Shown here: one piece after another, positions 37,625-46,070 of the stretch
Position numbering within the stretch: position 1 is the first letter of the stretch
How the letters are laid out: every line of letters starts with the position of its first letter
NCBI RefSeq assembly: GCF_002097535.1
Contig: NZ_CP020772.1
Coordinates: 2,170,001-2,234,000 of the forward strand
Source: Halobacillus mangrovi
Lineage (GTDB): Bacteria; Bacillota; Bacilli; Bacillales; Halobacillaceae
Reading direction: 5' to 3'
Length of the DNA: 64,000 nt
Notes under the pieces: generated by a model
The model's input: only the letters and a program-made list of their open reading frames with translations
Database searches by the model: none
Told to the model about the DNA's origin: nothing
Position numbers and translations under genes: made by a program

Positions 37625-37750
37625 GTAAAAAGACCCCCTTTTTGTATGACAAATTAAAGTTTAATGGAGCCGGTTAAATATGTAAATAATTTGCAAAAAT
37701 GTTATACTATACTGAAAATTCAATCCATCACCATCAACAGGAGGTTTTCT

Positions 37751-38518
37751 ATGTTCTTGCCAAGCTTTAGACTAGATAAAAAATTAGCCGTTATTACCGG
37801 GGGAACAAAAGGAATAGGAAAGGCAATCACGTTAGCATTTGCCGAATCAGGGGCTGATGTCATCATCATCGCCAGAAACGAAAATGATTTAGAGAAAACA
37901 AAGCAGGAAGTAGAGGAACTTGGACGACAGGCGAATACCATCTGTCTGGACATCAATGAATACGAGAATATCATAAATGAAGTGGAAGAACTTAGAGGAA
38001 ATAGACATATAGATGTTTGGGTGAATAATGCCGGAATGAACATAAGGAGTGAAGCAGAAAAAGTCAGTGAGGAAGAATGGGATCAAATTGTATCTACAAA
38101 TATGAAAAGCGCCTTCTTTCTATCTCAGTATGCAGGGAGAGTAATGAAAGAGAAAAAGGAAGGGAAGATCATAAATATCTCTTCTGTCGGAGGTCATACA
38201 GCTCTGCGTACTGGGGTTGTTTATGCTATGACCAAAAGTGCCCTTATCCAAATGACCAAAAACCTGGCACTTGAATGGGGAAAATACCAGATTAACGTCA
38301 ATGCGATTGGGCCCTGGTACTTTCCAACAGCTCTAACAGAAGAACTCCTTCAAAATGAAGACTATGTCCAATCAATCTTAGAGCGCACTCCTTTGAACCG
38401 AATTGGTAAATTAGAGGAATTATCAGGAGCTGCCGTCTTTTTAGCATCTGACGCCGGAAACTACATGACCGGCCAGACGCTGTTCGTAGATGGCGGTATG
38501 ACGATTTATGGATTTTGA
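37751..38518 (+). CDS. Short-chain dehydrogenase/reductase
   Basis: 255 residues from ATG 37751 after CAGGAGGTTTTCT; the longer frame to 37664 covers the likely promoter. Classical SDR: cofactor loop TGGTKGIG (about 16-23), NNAG (about 93-96), catalytic Ser in NISSVGG and YAMTK (Tyr and Lys, about 161-165), and a C-terminal GQTLFVDGG. Gluconate 5-dehydrogenase-like or 3-oxoacyl-ACP reductase-like; the substrate cannot be told. Single gene with its own terminator. Confidence 0.9.
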   Translation: MFLPSFRLDKKLAVITGGTKGIGKAITLAFAESGADVIIIARNENDLEKTKQEVEELGRQANTICLDINEYENIINEVEELRGNRHIDVWVNNAGMNIRSEAEKVSEEEWDQIVSTNMKSAFFLSQYAGRVMKEKKEGKIINISSVGGHTALRTGVVYAMTKSALIQMTKNLALEWGKYQINVNAIGPWYFPTALTEELLQNEDYVQSILERTPLNRIGKLEELSGAAVFLASDAGNYMTGQTLFVDGGMTIYGF

Positions 38519-38530
38519 ATAATTAAGCAG

Positions 38531-38558
38531 CGGACGTTTAGACGAACGTCCGTTTTTT
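38531..38558 (+). terminator. Terminator after the SDR gene
   Basis: CGGACGTT (38531-38538) with AACGTCCG (38545-38552), then six T. Confidence 0.9.
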
Positions 38559-38631
38559 GTGAGTTGTTAGAGCGCTTACCACTCATAATTCCACTGATTT
38601 TGCCCACAATAGAAGAAAAGGAGGGAGACGC

Positions 38632-39717
38632 ATGCCATACATTCTCTCAACAGGCATACAGTTAGCCGACCATAACTACGCTCAAGCGGACATCCAGGAC
38701 ATAGTCAAAGAACTTTTTCCTCTTAAGCCTCATGAAATAAACCGACTGCTTCCTATCTTTGAAAATGCAGATATCAATGAACGCCAATTTGCAATGGAAC
38801 TAGATTGGTTTAAAGAGGAGCATGGGCTAGCTGAACGAAACAAGGTTTATCATGAGAAAGCGATTCAGTATGCAAAATCTGCAGTAGAAAACTGCCTTTC
38901 AGATGAAAGATTTTTAAGTGGAAAAGTTCAGCCTTCTATGATCGATCACGTCATTTTCATTTCTTCTACTGGAATCTCAACACCTACGATTGATGCGTAT
39001 CTCATTAATGAGTTGAAGCTTAAAGAATCCGTCAAAAGGACACCGATCTTCGGGCTTGGATGTGCTGGCGGTACAAGTGGCGTTGCTAAAGCTTATGAGT
39101 ATTTACTTGGTCATCCCGAAGAGAATGTCTTGATCATTTGTGTAGAGTTATGCAGCTTGACGTTTCAACACGATGATTCAAGAGTAAGCAATTTTGTTGG
39201 CACTGCTCTATTTGGCGATGGAGCTTCAGCTGTATTGATGGCAGGAGACAACTCTCCAATAAAAGGCCTGAGTCAGTCTTCTCTTTTGAATGTCTACTCT
39301 TCTAGTTCTAGGATAAAGCCGAACAGTACGGATGTTATGGGGTGGAAAGTCGTTGATAATGGTTTTGAAGTCATCTTTAATAAAAGTATTCCACGGCTGG
39401 TTAAAGATTTTTGGAGTGTCCATATGGCAGACGTGTTAAAAGAAATAAGAGTGGAAGCAAAAGAGCTGCCGTTCATCATAGCTCATCCCGGTGGAAGAAA
39501 AGTGTTGGAGGGGTATCAAGAAATCTTTGGATTACCAAATGAAACGTTGGAAATCTCAAAAACCGTTTTACGTAACCACGGAAATATGTCGTCACCAACT
39601 GTTCATTTTGTCTTACATGAAGCGATGTTGACAGAACCGGAGAAGGGAACGAAATCAGTGATGACATCGTTAGGACCTGGCTTCAGTTCTGAAATTGTTT
39701 CTTTGGAGTGGAACTAG
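38632..39717 (+). CDS. bpsA: Type III polyketide synthase (alkylpyrone synthase)
   Basis: 361 residues, chalcone synthase fold. Catalytic triad: Cys144 in GLGCAGG, His285 in IAHPGG and Asn318 in NHGNMSSPT. B. subtilis BpsA (BcsA) condenses long-chain acyl-CoA with malonyl-CoA to alkylpyrones. Ribosome site AAGGAGGGAGACGC. Its stop is directly followed by the methyltransferase bpsB, so the pair forms an operon that should make methylated alkylpyrones, probably membrane lipids. Confidence 0.93.
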   Translation: MPYILSTGIQLADHNYAQADIQDIVKELFPLKPHEINRLLPIFENADINERQFAMELDWFKEEHGLAERNKVYHEKAIQYAKSAVENCLSDERFLSGKVQPSMIDHVIFISSTGISTPTIDAYLINELKLKESVKRTPIFGLGCAGGTSGVAKAYEYLLGHPEENVLIICVELCSLTFQHDDSRVSNFVGTALFGDGASAVLMAGDNSPIKGLSQSSLLNVYSSSSRIKPNSTDVMGWKVVDNGFEVIFNKSIPRLVKDFWSVHMADVLKEIRVEAKELPFIIAHPGGRKVLEGYQEIFGLPNETLEISKTVLRNHGNMSSPTVHFVLHEAMLTEPEKGTKSVMTSLGPGFSSEIVSLEWN

Positions 39718-40227
39718 ATGGAAATATTACTCATTGCATTATACTTATTCCTTGTTCTCCAAAGGGTTGGGGAACTCGTTATTGCTAGATCAAACCGGCG
39801 TTGGATGCTTGAACGAGGAGCACGAGAAGTAGGAGAGAATCATTATTTTCTGTTTATTGTGCTCCACAGCTTATTTTTTGTTTCAATAGGGCTCGAATTT
39901 TATTTGACTCCATTTCAATGGAATCCATTATTCTATCCAGCACTATCTGCTTTTTTTATATTGCAGATTTTGCGTATTTGGTGTATTGCGACACTCGGAA
40001 GAAGGTGGAATACGAGAATTTTAGTATTGCCGGATGAAGAACCAATTAGTAAAGGACTATACCGTGTGATCAAACACCCTAATTATGTCATTGTATTTTT
40101 TGAGTTAATCGTCATTCCTGTCCTGTTCCACGCCTACTTAACTGCGTTGATCTTTCCGTTCCTTCATTTAATGGTGTTGACAGTTAGGATTCCAGCTGAA
40201 GAGAAGGCTTTGCAGGAGAGAATTTAA
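39718..40227 (+). CDS. bpsB: Isoprenylcysteine methyltransferase-like alkylpyrone O-methyltransferase
   Basis: 169-residue membrane protein with about four or five helices. The ICMT-type SAM-binding C-terminus is visible as SKGLYRVIKHPNYVI (about 118-132) and RIPAEEKAL (about 159-167). It starts immediately after the bpsA stop. In B. subtilis the partner gene ypbQ (bpsB) methylates the BpsA product. Confidence 0.9.
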   Translation: MEILLIALYLFLVLQRVGELVIARSNRRWMLERGAREVGENHYFLFIVLHSLFFVSIGLEFYLTPFQWNPLFYPALSAFFILQILRIWCIATLGRRWNTRILVLPDEEPISKGLYRVIKHPNYVIVFFELIVIPVLFHAYLTALIFPFLHLMVLTVRIPAEEKALQERI

Positions 40228-40243
40228 ATTTTCTGACGATCTA

Positions 40244-40272
40244 TTGCTTCTGTAAAAGGAGTCTGCTATACT
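40244..40272 (+). promoter_or_regulatory. Sigma-A-type promoter of the Fur-box mini-gene
   Basis: TTGCTT (40244-40249), 17-base spacer, TATACT (40267-40272). Start predicted at about 40279, just before the Fur box. Confidence 0.7.
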
Positions 40273-40284
40273 TCTAAATAGAAA

Positions 40285-40299
40285 TGAAAATCATTATCA
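40285..40299 (+). promoter_or_regulatory. Fur box
   Basis: TGAAAATCATTATCA differs at one position from the 7-1-7 Bacillus Fur consensus TGATAATNATTATCA. It lies immediately downstream of the predicted transcription start, where Fur binding would block transcription under iron sufficiency. Confidence 0.75.
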
Positions 40300-40319
40300 C
40301 TTAGAAGGGTGAGAACAAG

Positions 40320-40493
40320 ATGGTCCTTATCATATTATTGATTGTGGCTGTGTACAGCAGTTTAATGGTTTGGATTCTCGCAAAGGTAGGCTCAGTTCCT
40401 GCACAATCGGTACTGCATTTATTAATGGGGAATACGAAACGTTCTCTTCCTCATAAACGAAAAACATATGAACAAACAATTTCCGTCAGGTGA
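40320..40493 (+). CDS. 57-residue membrane protein under Fur-type control
   Basis: Too short for ordinary gene finders. It starts MVLIILLIVAVYSS, has one membrane helix (about 2-22) and a basic C-terminus (TKRSLPHKRKTYEQ, about 39-52). AGAAGGGTGAGAACAAG before the ATG is a good ribosome site. The gene has its own promoter, a Fur box and a terminator that overlaps the stop, so it is a complete transcription unit. It does not look like FbpA, FbpB or FbpC of B. subtilis as I remember them. A role in iron limitation is inferred from the Fur box alone. Confidence 0.75.
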   Translation: MVLIILLIVAVYSSLMVWILAKVGSVPAQSVLHLLMGNTKRSLPHKRKTYEQTISVR

Positions 40494-40515
40494 ATTTCAC
40501 CTGATTTTATTTTTG
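40486..40515 (+). terminator. Terminator of the Fur-box mini-gene
   Basis: TCAGGTGAA (40486-40494) with TTCACCTGA (40496-40504), then TTTTATTTTTG; the stem begins inside the last codons. Confidence 0.85.
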
Positions 40516-40656
40516 TTATAATGATGAAAAATGGCGATATTCGTCGAATAGTGGCGATTTAACCTTGAAGAGTGGATGATTTAAGCTTTGGGAAACAAAA
40601 AAAATTCATGATAAGCTTAAAGAAGTGTTTTGAAGATGATAGGTAAGGAGCGGACT

Positions 40657-40950
40657 ATGAAAAATAATCATGCGTTGGCTTATTTTCTAGAAGATTTATG
40701 GTCTAAAGGGTTCAAGCTTAGTGATGAAGATGTACGGTTTATATATTTTGGGAAGAATTCTACAAATGCGGCCCAGTGGAAAGCCATTATTGCGGTTAAA
40801 GTAACATTGAAGTTTCAGCATAAATTTGATCCAAGCTTTTTTATCAGTGTATTGGAACATATAGCTAAGCCCGAAGTGAAGACGAAGGGAGAAGCCTATC
40901 GTTCATTGGAAAAACGAGGCTTTTACTCTAAAAGGCCATTACATAAATAA
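40657..40950 (+). CDS. Small conserved protein (possibly DUF6123)
   Basis: 97 residues from ATG 40657 (TAAGGAGCGGACT); an upstream TTG at 40630 lacks a ribosome site. Soluble and mostly helical, starting MKNNHALAYFLEDLWSKGF. I associate this with a Bacillaceae-only family labelled DUF6123, but that is from memory. Function unknown. Convergent with the ypeP-like gene, sharing a terminator. Confidence 0.7.
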   Translation: MKNNHALAYFLEDLWSKGFKLSDEDVRFIYFGKNSTNAAQWKAIIAVKVTLKFQHKFDPSFFISVLEHIAKPEVKTKGEAYRSLEKRGFYSKRPLHK

Positions 40951-40976
40951 CCCAGATGATCCTCATCATCTGGGTT
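40949..40976. terminator. Bidirectional terminator between the DUF6123-like gene and ypeP
   Basis: Perfect 12-bp stem AACCCAGATGAT (40949-40960) with ATCATCTGGGTT (40965-40976), loop CCTC. It overlaps the last bases of the minus-strand gene. Confidence 0.88.
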
Positions 40977-41367
40977 TTGTATAATTCTGCAAAGCTTCCC
41001 GGGCAAGGCGATCTGCATTTTTGTTATTTTTTTCGGGGATCCATTTATAGAAAACGTACGGAAAGCGTTCCTGCAATATCAAAATTTTTTCAAACATTGG
41101 CCGGAACTGCTCGTTTTTTGTGAAGTTCTTTTCCATCGTATCTACGACGATTTTAGCATCAGAACGGACAGATATGATTTCACCAGGAAACAAATCCACA
41201 CATACTTCAAGTGCTTTAATGACAGCTAAAAACTCAGCTTCATGATTTGTTTTTTCACCAAGGTAAAAGGTGTATTCACTTAATGATTGCCCTTTTTTAA
41301 TAATAATTCCTGCTGCACTGGGACCTGGATCTCCACTTGCTGCAGCATCAGTATAAACTTCAATCAA
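40966..41367 (-). CDS. ypeP: RNase H-like protein YpeP
   Basis: 133 residues with an RNase HI fold. Acidic residues appear in the expected order: YTDAAASGDPGPSAAG, NHEAEFLAVIKAL, VRSDAKIVVD and NADRLAREAL. The start is TTG 41367, ten bases after AAAGGAG. Downstream of ypdP on the same strand, as ypeP-ypdP in B. subtilis. Reverse transcriptase/RNase H-like family; true RNA-DNA hybrid cleavage is likely but unproven. Confidence 0.87.
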   Translation of the reverse strand: MIEVYTDAAASGDPGPSAAGIIIKKGQSLSEYTFYLGEKTNHEAEFLAVIKALEVCVDLFPGEIISVRSDAKIVVDTMEKNFTKNEQFRPMFEKILILQERFPYVFYKWIPEKNNKNADRLAREALQNYTKPR

Positions 41368-41383
41368 GTTAAGTCAGCTCCTT

Positions 41384-42061
41384 TCATTCCTCGGTTTTGA
41401 ATCTTCTAGCTATATAAAGGAACGGGGTGTCTAATGCTGCCACAATAAACTTGATAATGTAAGTTGTCAGGAATATCTCCAGCCAAACTTCTATAGGATA
41501 AATTCCGTAAAAAGCAATGACACAGAATATAGCACTGTCTAATAATTGACTGATCATCGTACTTCCGTTGTTTCTAACCCAAAGTGTTCGGGAACCTGAA
41601 AACATACCCTTTAATCTTGCGTAAAGCCATACATCAAAATATTGACTGATAATATAGGCAACTAGACTGCCGATAGCAATGCGGGCACCGACTCCAAAAA
41701 TTGTAGTGAAAGCAGACTGAGCGATATCATTTTCACCAGGTGTAAATAAAATAGCCATCTGCATAAGTATTGTTAATACAATTAGAGTGGTAAAACCCAT
41801 CCAAACGGCTTTCTGGGCATCTTTCTTTCCATACTTTTCATTGAGTATATCTGTGGCTAGAAATGCCGTTCCGTAAAGAATATTTCCTAATGTTGCATTC
41901 AGTCCAAAGAGTTCAACCGTTTTAACGACTTGAACGTTCGCTATAACCGTTGACATTCCAATCCATACAAACAGACCAGGTTTACCGAAAATTCTATAGA
42001 CGCTCAGTAATAAAGTAAAATTAATAATGGCGAATAAAATCCATAACCATTCATTGCTCAT
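41384..42061 (-). CDS. ypdP: Queuosine precursor transporter (YhhQ/YpdP family)
   Basis: 225 residues with about six membrane helices; DUF165/QPTR family. Diagnostic stretches are FLATDILNEKYGKKDA (about 68-83) and SLVAYIISQYFDVWLYARLK (about 132-151). Family members import preQ0 or preQ1 for queuosine tRNA modification. A preQ1-I riboswitch ends in the ribosome site of this gene, which confirms the role independently. Confidence 0.93.
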   Translation of the reverse strand: MSNEWLWILFAIINFTLLLSVYRIFGKPGLFVWIGMSTVIANVQVVKTVELFGLNATLGNILYGTAFLATDILNEKYGKKDAQKAVWMGFTTLIVLTILMQMAILFTPGENDIAQSAFTTIFGVGARIAIGSLVAYIISQYFDVWLYARLKGMFSGSRTLWVRNNGSTMISQLLDSAIFCVIAFYGIYPIEVWLEIFLTTYIIKFIVAALDTPFLYIARRFKTEE

Positions 42062-42069
42062 TCTTACAT

Positions 42070-42111
42070 CCTCCTTAGTTTTGGTATCGCGGGAGTTTAC
42101 GAACCGCGGGC
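42070..42111 (-). promoter_or_regulatory. preQ1-I riboswitch
   Basis: The minus-strand leader reads CCCGCGGTTCGTAAACTCCC, then GCGATACCAAAACTAAGGAGG. P1 pairs CGCGG with CCGCG; the A-rich tail ending AAAACTAAGG is the class I signature that docks as a pseudoknot. The Shine-Dalgarno GGAGG (42070-42074) directly abuts this tail and lies 8 bases from the ATG. Ligand binding would therefore hide the ribosome site: translational repression by preQ1. No terminator follows. Confidence 0.87.
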
Positions 42112-42129
42112 TTTTTAAACCAAGCGTAT

Positions 42130-42158
42130 ATTATACGTAGATGCAGGGGTGATTTCAA
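42130..42158 (-). promoter_or_regulatory. Promoter of ypdP-ypeP
   Basis: TTGAAA (42153-42158), 17 bases, TATAAT (42130-42135) on the minus strand. Predicted start about 42123, a dozen bases before the aptamer. Confidence 0.75.
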
Positions 42159-42249
42159 GAGGAGAAGAGTAAGTATGAGGTAATAAGGTTTGGTTGTAAT
42201 TTTAACATTGCCTTCTAAGACTGACCTTGTAGATACAATAGAGATGAAA

Positions 42250-42279
42250 AAAGCGGCAACCATAAACGGTTGCCGCTTT
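42250..42279 (-). terminator. Terminator of the cold-shock gene
   Basis: Perfect 12-bp stem AAAGCGGCAACC (42250-42261) with GGTTGCCGCTTT (42268-42279); followed on the minus strand by a T run. Confidence 0.9.
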
Positions 42280-42284
42280 CTAAT

Positions 42285-42485
42285 TTATTGTTTTACAACG
42301 TTAGCCGCTTGAGGGCCACGGTCGCCTTCTACGATTTCAAAAGATACTTCTTGTCCTTCTTCAAGAGACTTGAAGCCTTCTTCTTGAATAGCAGAGAAGT
42401 GAACGAAAACGTCATTTCCGCCTTCAACTTGAATGAAGCCATAACCTTTTTCTGCGTTGAACCATTTTACTGTACCGTTTTGCAT
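42285..42485 (-). CDS. cspD: Cold-shock protein (CspA/CspD family)
   Basis: 66 residues, a single cold-shock domain. RNA-binding motifs RNP1 (KGYGFIQV) and RNP2 (VFVHFSAI) are intact. It binds single-stranded RNA and DNA. Ribosome site TAGGAGGAATCAT. Adjacent to ypeP-ypdP as cspD is in B. subtilis. It has a leader of about 158 bases with a terminator-like hairpin. Confidence 0.95.
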   Translation of the reverse strand: MQNGTVKWFNAEKGYGFIQVEGGNDVFVHFSAIQEEGFKSLEEGQEVSFEIVEGDRGPQAANVVKQ

Positions 42486-42547
42486 AATATGATTCCTCCT
42501 AAAAAACTTGCACGACGTGCGTGGAAAATTACAAATAGTCCATCAAT

Positions 42548-42603
42548 CCCATAAAAAAACCCCATAAAACGCTGGAATCTAAATTCCGAAGCACTTCTAT
42601 GGG
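42548..42603 (-). promoter_or_regulatory. Attenuator-like hairpin in the csp leader
   Basis: On the minus strand the outer stem CCCATA (42598-42603) pairs with TATGGG (42561-42566), enclosing GGAAT/ATTCC (42583-42587 with 42574-42578, loop 4). It is followed by GTTTTTTT. A second TATGGG (42548-42553) right after the T run can pair with the same CCCATA, giving two exclusive folds. It sits about 60-75 bases before the csp ATG. Confidence 0.6.
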
Positions 42604-42649
42604 AACTACCTGTCATTTATGATTCCGATCGACTTATTTGCTTAATCAT

Positions 42650-42678
42650 AATATATCGTATCAAAAGTAGAGCGTCAA
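42650..42678 (-). promoter_or_regulatory. Promoter of the cold-shock gene
   Basis: TTGACG (42673-42678), 17 bases, TATATT (42650-42655) on the minus strand. Predicted start about 42643. The remaining intergenic DNA to fhs (42679-42825) is AT-rich. Confidence 0.75.
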
Positions 42679-42796
42679 TAAATTATCCATATTTTTTTGT
42701 GTGTTTCCTAAATCATCGCAATATTCTCAATCATCATTATGGAGAATTTTTTTCTTTTTTATCTTCAGTTCATAGAGAGTAGGTTACAATAAGGAA

Positions 42797-42809
42797 AGAA
42801 AGCGTTTAA
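42797..42809 (+). promoter_or_regulatory. Possible CcpA (cre) site before fhs
   Basis: AGAAAGCGTTTAA matches the core of cre (TGAAAGCGTTTCA) with two mismatches at the outer positions. It lies 17 bases before the fhs ATG and just after a TACAAT -10-like element (42785-42790). Weak, read by eye. Confidence 0.3.
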
Positions 42810-42825
42810 AGGGAGGAATGATGAA

Positions 42826-44496
42826 ATGAAATCTGATATTGAAATTGCGCTTGCTGCAGACATGAAGCCTATTCGAGAAATTGCAGGCCAATTGGAGCTT
42901 ACGGAAAGTGATTGGGAGCCTTATGGTCATTATAAAGCTAAACTATCAGACAAATTACTGAAAAGATTATCTGATCGTCCAAACGGAAAGATCATTTTAA
43001 CAACTTCTATTAATCCGACTCCCGCTGGTGAAGGGAAATCAACGGTTACAGTCGGTTTAGGACAAGCACTGAACCACTTGAACAAAAAAGCGATTATTGC
43101 ACTTAGGGAACCTTCTCTCGGACCTACTATGGGCATTAAAGGAGGAGCGGCAGGAGGTGGTTACTCCCAAGTCGTTCCTATGGATGAAATCAACTTGCAT
43201 TTTACTGGAGATATTCACGCCATTACTGCCGCTAACAATGCATTGTCGGCATTTATTGATAATCACATCCATCAGGGCAATGAACTGAATATAGACCCAC
43301 GACGCGTTGAATGGAAACGTGTGCTGGACATAAACGACAGGGCATTGAGACAGGTTGTCGTAGGACTCGGTGGACCAGCAAGAGGAGTACCACGTGAAGA
43401 TGGGTTTAAGATTACGGTTGCTTCAGAGATTATGGCCATTTTATGTTTAGCGAATGATCTCGAAGACCTGAAGGAACGCCTTGCTAAGGTTGTAATCGGC
43501 TACACGTATGGGAAACAGCCCGTAACTGTAAAACAGCTGGGAGTTGAAGGGGCGCTCACGCTCTTACTTAAAGACGCCATCAAGCCAAACTTAGTTCAAA
43601 CTTTGGAAAATACCCCGGCGATTATTCATGGAGGGCCTTTTGCAAACATTGCTCATGGATGCAATAGTGTGATCGCTACGAAAATTGCTGCAAAGCTCGG
43701 AGAATATGTTGTTACTGAATCTGGCTTTGGTGCAGATCTGGGCGCAGAGAAATTCCTTGATATTAAGACGCGTGCAGGGGAATTCGAACCTGATGCAGTC
43801 GTAATCGTAGCTACAATTCGAGCACTTAAAATGCATGGCGGAGTTAATAAAAAGGAACTTGAAACTGAGAATGTGGCAGCGTTGGAAAAAGGGGTAGAAA
43901 ACCTTAAAAAACATATGGAGACAATAGAGGGGTTCAACCTACCATTTGTCGTTGCCGTAAATCGCTTTCCGGCAGATACGGAAGCTGAAGTCGAATTTTT
44001 AATGAATTGGTGTGAAAAGCAAGGGGCACCTGCTGCGCTCGCTGATGTGTTTTCTAAAGGCGGCAGCGGTGGTCTTGAGTTGGCAGAAGAAGTTGTCCGT
44101 TTGTGTGAGGAGAAATCAGGTTCTCTGAATTATACTTATGAATTAAAGGATTCTCTCGACGAAAAAATTAACAAAATTGCTCAAAATGTCTACGGAGCGG
44201 ACGGAGTTGAATTCTCATCAAAAGCAGAAAAACAATTGAAGCAAATGGATGAACTTGGCTTCAGTGGTTTACCTGTGTGTATGGCTAAAACTCAATATTC
44301 TCTTTCAGACGACCCCACCAAACTTGGACGGCCAGGTGGTTTCAAAATCTCTGTCAAAGAGCTCCACGTTTCTGCAGGAGCTGGATTCGTCGTTGTTCTT
44401 ACTGGGGATGTTATGACAATGCCTGGTTTGCCAAAAAAACCGGCAGCTCTCAAAATGGACGTTACAGAGTCCGGGGTGATTAAAGGATTGTTCTAA
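42826..44496 (+). CDS. fhs: Formate-tetrahydrofolate ligase
   Basis: 556 residues, full length. ATP-dependent formation of 10-formyl-tetrahydrofolate. Motifs: P-loop [14 protein letters not shown] (about 64-77), [14 protein letters not shown] and [10 protein letters not shown]. Ribosome site AAGGGAGG. B. subtilis lacks fhs, so this species has an extra way of making one-carbon units; thyA and dfrA lie 1.6 kb downstream. Confidence 0.97.
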   Translation: MKSDIEIALAADMKPIREIAGQLELTESDWEPYGHYKAKLSDKLLKRLSDRPNGKIILTTSINPTPAGEGKSTVTVGLGQALNHLNKKAIIALREPSLGPTMGIKGGAAGGGYSQVVPMDEINLHFTGDIHAITAANNALSAFIDNHIHQGNELNIDPRRVEWKRVLDINDRALRQVVVGLGGPARGVPREDGFKITVASEIMAILCLANDLEDLKERLAKVVIGYTYGKQPVTVKQLGVEGALTLLLKDAIKPNLVQTLENTPAIIHGGPFANIAHGCNSVIATKIAAKLGEYVVTESGFGADLGAEKFLDIKTRAGEFEPDAVVIVATIRALKMHGGVNKKELETENVAALEKGVENLKKHMETIEGFNLPFVVAVNRFPADTEAEVEFLMNWCEKQGAPAALADVFSKGGSGGLELAEEVVRLCEEKSGSLNYTYELKDSLDEKINKIAQNVYGADGVEFSSKAEKQLKQMDELGFSGLPVCMAKTQYSLSDDPTKLGRPGGFKISVKELHVSAGAGFVVVLTGDVMTMPGLPKKPAALKMDVTESGVIKGLF

Positions 44497-44504
44497 TAGG
44501 TACG

Positions 44505-44540
44505 CCCTCTTGCATGATCCTGTGCAGAGGGTCTCTTTTT
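44505..44540 (+). terminator. Terminator after fhs
   Basis: CCCTCTTGCA (44505-44514) pairs with TGCAGAGGG (44523-44531) with one bulge, then CTCTTTTTT. Confidence 0.8.
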
Positions 44541-44581
44541 TGCTAAAATGGCAGTAATACATAGTGGAAGGAGGATGCAGC

Positions 44582-45436
44582 GTGGGCATTACTATTGGAT
44601 TGACTGGATGGGGCGATCATGCTTCGTTATACACAGATCAGACTAAGCCGGCAAACAAGCTATCCGAGTATGCTTCGCACTTTCCTGTTGTCGAAGTGGA
44701 CACGGCTTTTTATGCTATTCAGCCTGTTACGCACTATGAAAAATGGGTGCAGCAGACTCCGAAATCCTTTAAATTTGTGGTCAAAGCTTTTAGTCAGCTG
44801 ACCGGTCACGATCGTGAATCAAGGACAGTTCAGGAAGCAAAGGATCTGGTAAAGCGTTATGAAGAGTCAATCCAGCCAGTCGTTGAAGCAGGAAAGCTTG
44901 ACGCACTCTTGTTTCAGTTTCCTCCTTGGTTTGATGTAAGAAAACAACATATTCAGAAGCTTCGATTGATCCGTGAATGGATGGATGATTATCCCCTTGC
45001 GCTCGAGTTTAGGAATCGAACGTGGTTTCAGCCTTCTTATTATGAACAGACCCTGGCCTTTATGAGAGAACAAAATTGGATCCATGCCATCTGTGATGAA
45101 CCACAAGCAGGAGAGGGTTCTGTGCCTCGTATACTAGAACCGACGCATCATGAAAAGACACTGGTTCGATTTCATGGTAGAAACGTACATGGGTGGAATA
45201 AAAATGGGCGCAAAGATTGGCGAAAAGTTCGCTTTTTATATCGATACAATGATGAAGAGCTCATAGAATGGGCAGACCGGATCAAAGAGCTGAAGGAAAA
45301 AACACCATCCATCACAATGCTCTTCAACAACAATTCTGGTGGCGATGCTGCTGATAACGCGAAACAAATGATGAAAATACTTAATATACAATATGAGGAC
45401 CTGAATCCTAGGCAGATGGATTTGTTTCAATTTTAG
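44582..45436 (+). CDS. DUF72 family protein (YunF-like)
   Basis: 284 residues, TIM-barrel-like DUF72. Start GTG 44582 after GGAAGGAGG. Typical features: EVDTAFYAI near residue 36-44, FKFVVKAF, LEFRNRTWF (about 141-149), VRFHGRN and MLFNNNSGGDAADNAKQ near the C-terminus. The family may be metal-dependent nucleases or sugar enzymes; function is unknown. Followed after 8 bases by the HD hydrolase gene. Confidence 0.88.
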   Translation: MGITIGLTGWGDHASLYTDQTKPANKLSEYASHFPVVEVDTAFYAIQPVTHYEKWVQQTPKSFKFVVKAFSQLTGHDRESRTVQEAKDLVKRYEESIQPVVEAGKLDALLFQFPPWFDVRKQHIQKLRLIREWMDDYPLALEFRNRTWFQPSYYEQTLAFMREQNWIHAICDEPQAGEGSVPRILEPTHHEKTLVRFHGRNVHGWNKNGRKDWRKVRFLYRYNDEELIEWADRIKELKEKTPSITMLFNNNSGGDAADNAKQMMKILNIQYEDLNPRQMDLFQF

Positions 45437-45444
45437 GAGGTTGC

Positions 45445-46047
45445 ATGGATCAAAAGAAAGCGTTATCGACAATACAATCATACGTAAACTCACACTTTGG
45501 CACAGATCCTAGCGGTCATGATTATGGTCATATGAAAAGAGTGGCACAATGGTCAAGGAAGCTGGCGCGTAAGGAAGGAGCGGATCCATTTCTTTGTGAA
45601 GTGATGGGCTGGGTGCATGATATTGGTGATCCGAAGCTATTTGACTATCCAAAACATGCAAAAGAAAAGTTAACCAGCTTATTAATAGAACTTGGTTTTA
45701 CGAAAGAAACCACTGATGAAATTCGATCGGTAATGGATAGGGTGTCCTTTAGAAAAGGTCAAGTTCCATACTCTTTGCCAGGTCAGATTGTTCAGGATGC
45801 CGATCGTCTTGATGCTATGGGAGCTATAGGTATTGCGCGAACGTTTGCCTATGGTGGGTCAAGAGGCCAGATGATTTTGAGTGATCATCAACAAACAGCA
45901 AATTCGATCCAACATTTTTATGATAAATTATTAAAGCTTTCTAGCCTTATGAATACAGACGCTGGAAGGCAAGAAGCAGAACAAAGACATCAGTTTATGC
46001 TTGAGTTTCTAGAGCAATTTCATCAAGAGACGAACATACAACGATGA
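45445..46047 (+). CDS. HD-domain phosphohydrolase
   Basis: 200 residues. The HD metal site is visible: H in [10 protein letters not shown], the HD pair in GWVHDIGD (about 54-61) and a later Asp in [12 protein letters not shown] (about 116-127). It resembles the YedJ/YpgQ group, which hydrolyse nucleotides. It overlaps the open frame of thyA and shares its operon. Confidence 0.88.
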   Translation: MDQKKALSTIQSYVNSHFGTDPSGHDYGHMKRVAQWSRKLARKEGADPFLCEVMGWVHDIGDPKLFDYPKHAKEKLTSLLIELGFTKETTDEIRSVMDRVSFRKGQVPYSLPGQIVQDADRLDAMGAIGIARTFAYGGSRGQMILSDHQQTANSIQHFYDKLLKLSSLMNTDAGRQEAEQRHQFMLEFLEQFHQETNIQR

Positions 46048-46070
46048 AGGATATCAGGAGGATGTGGAGC

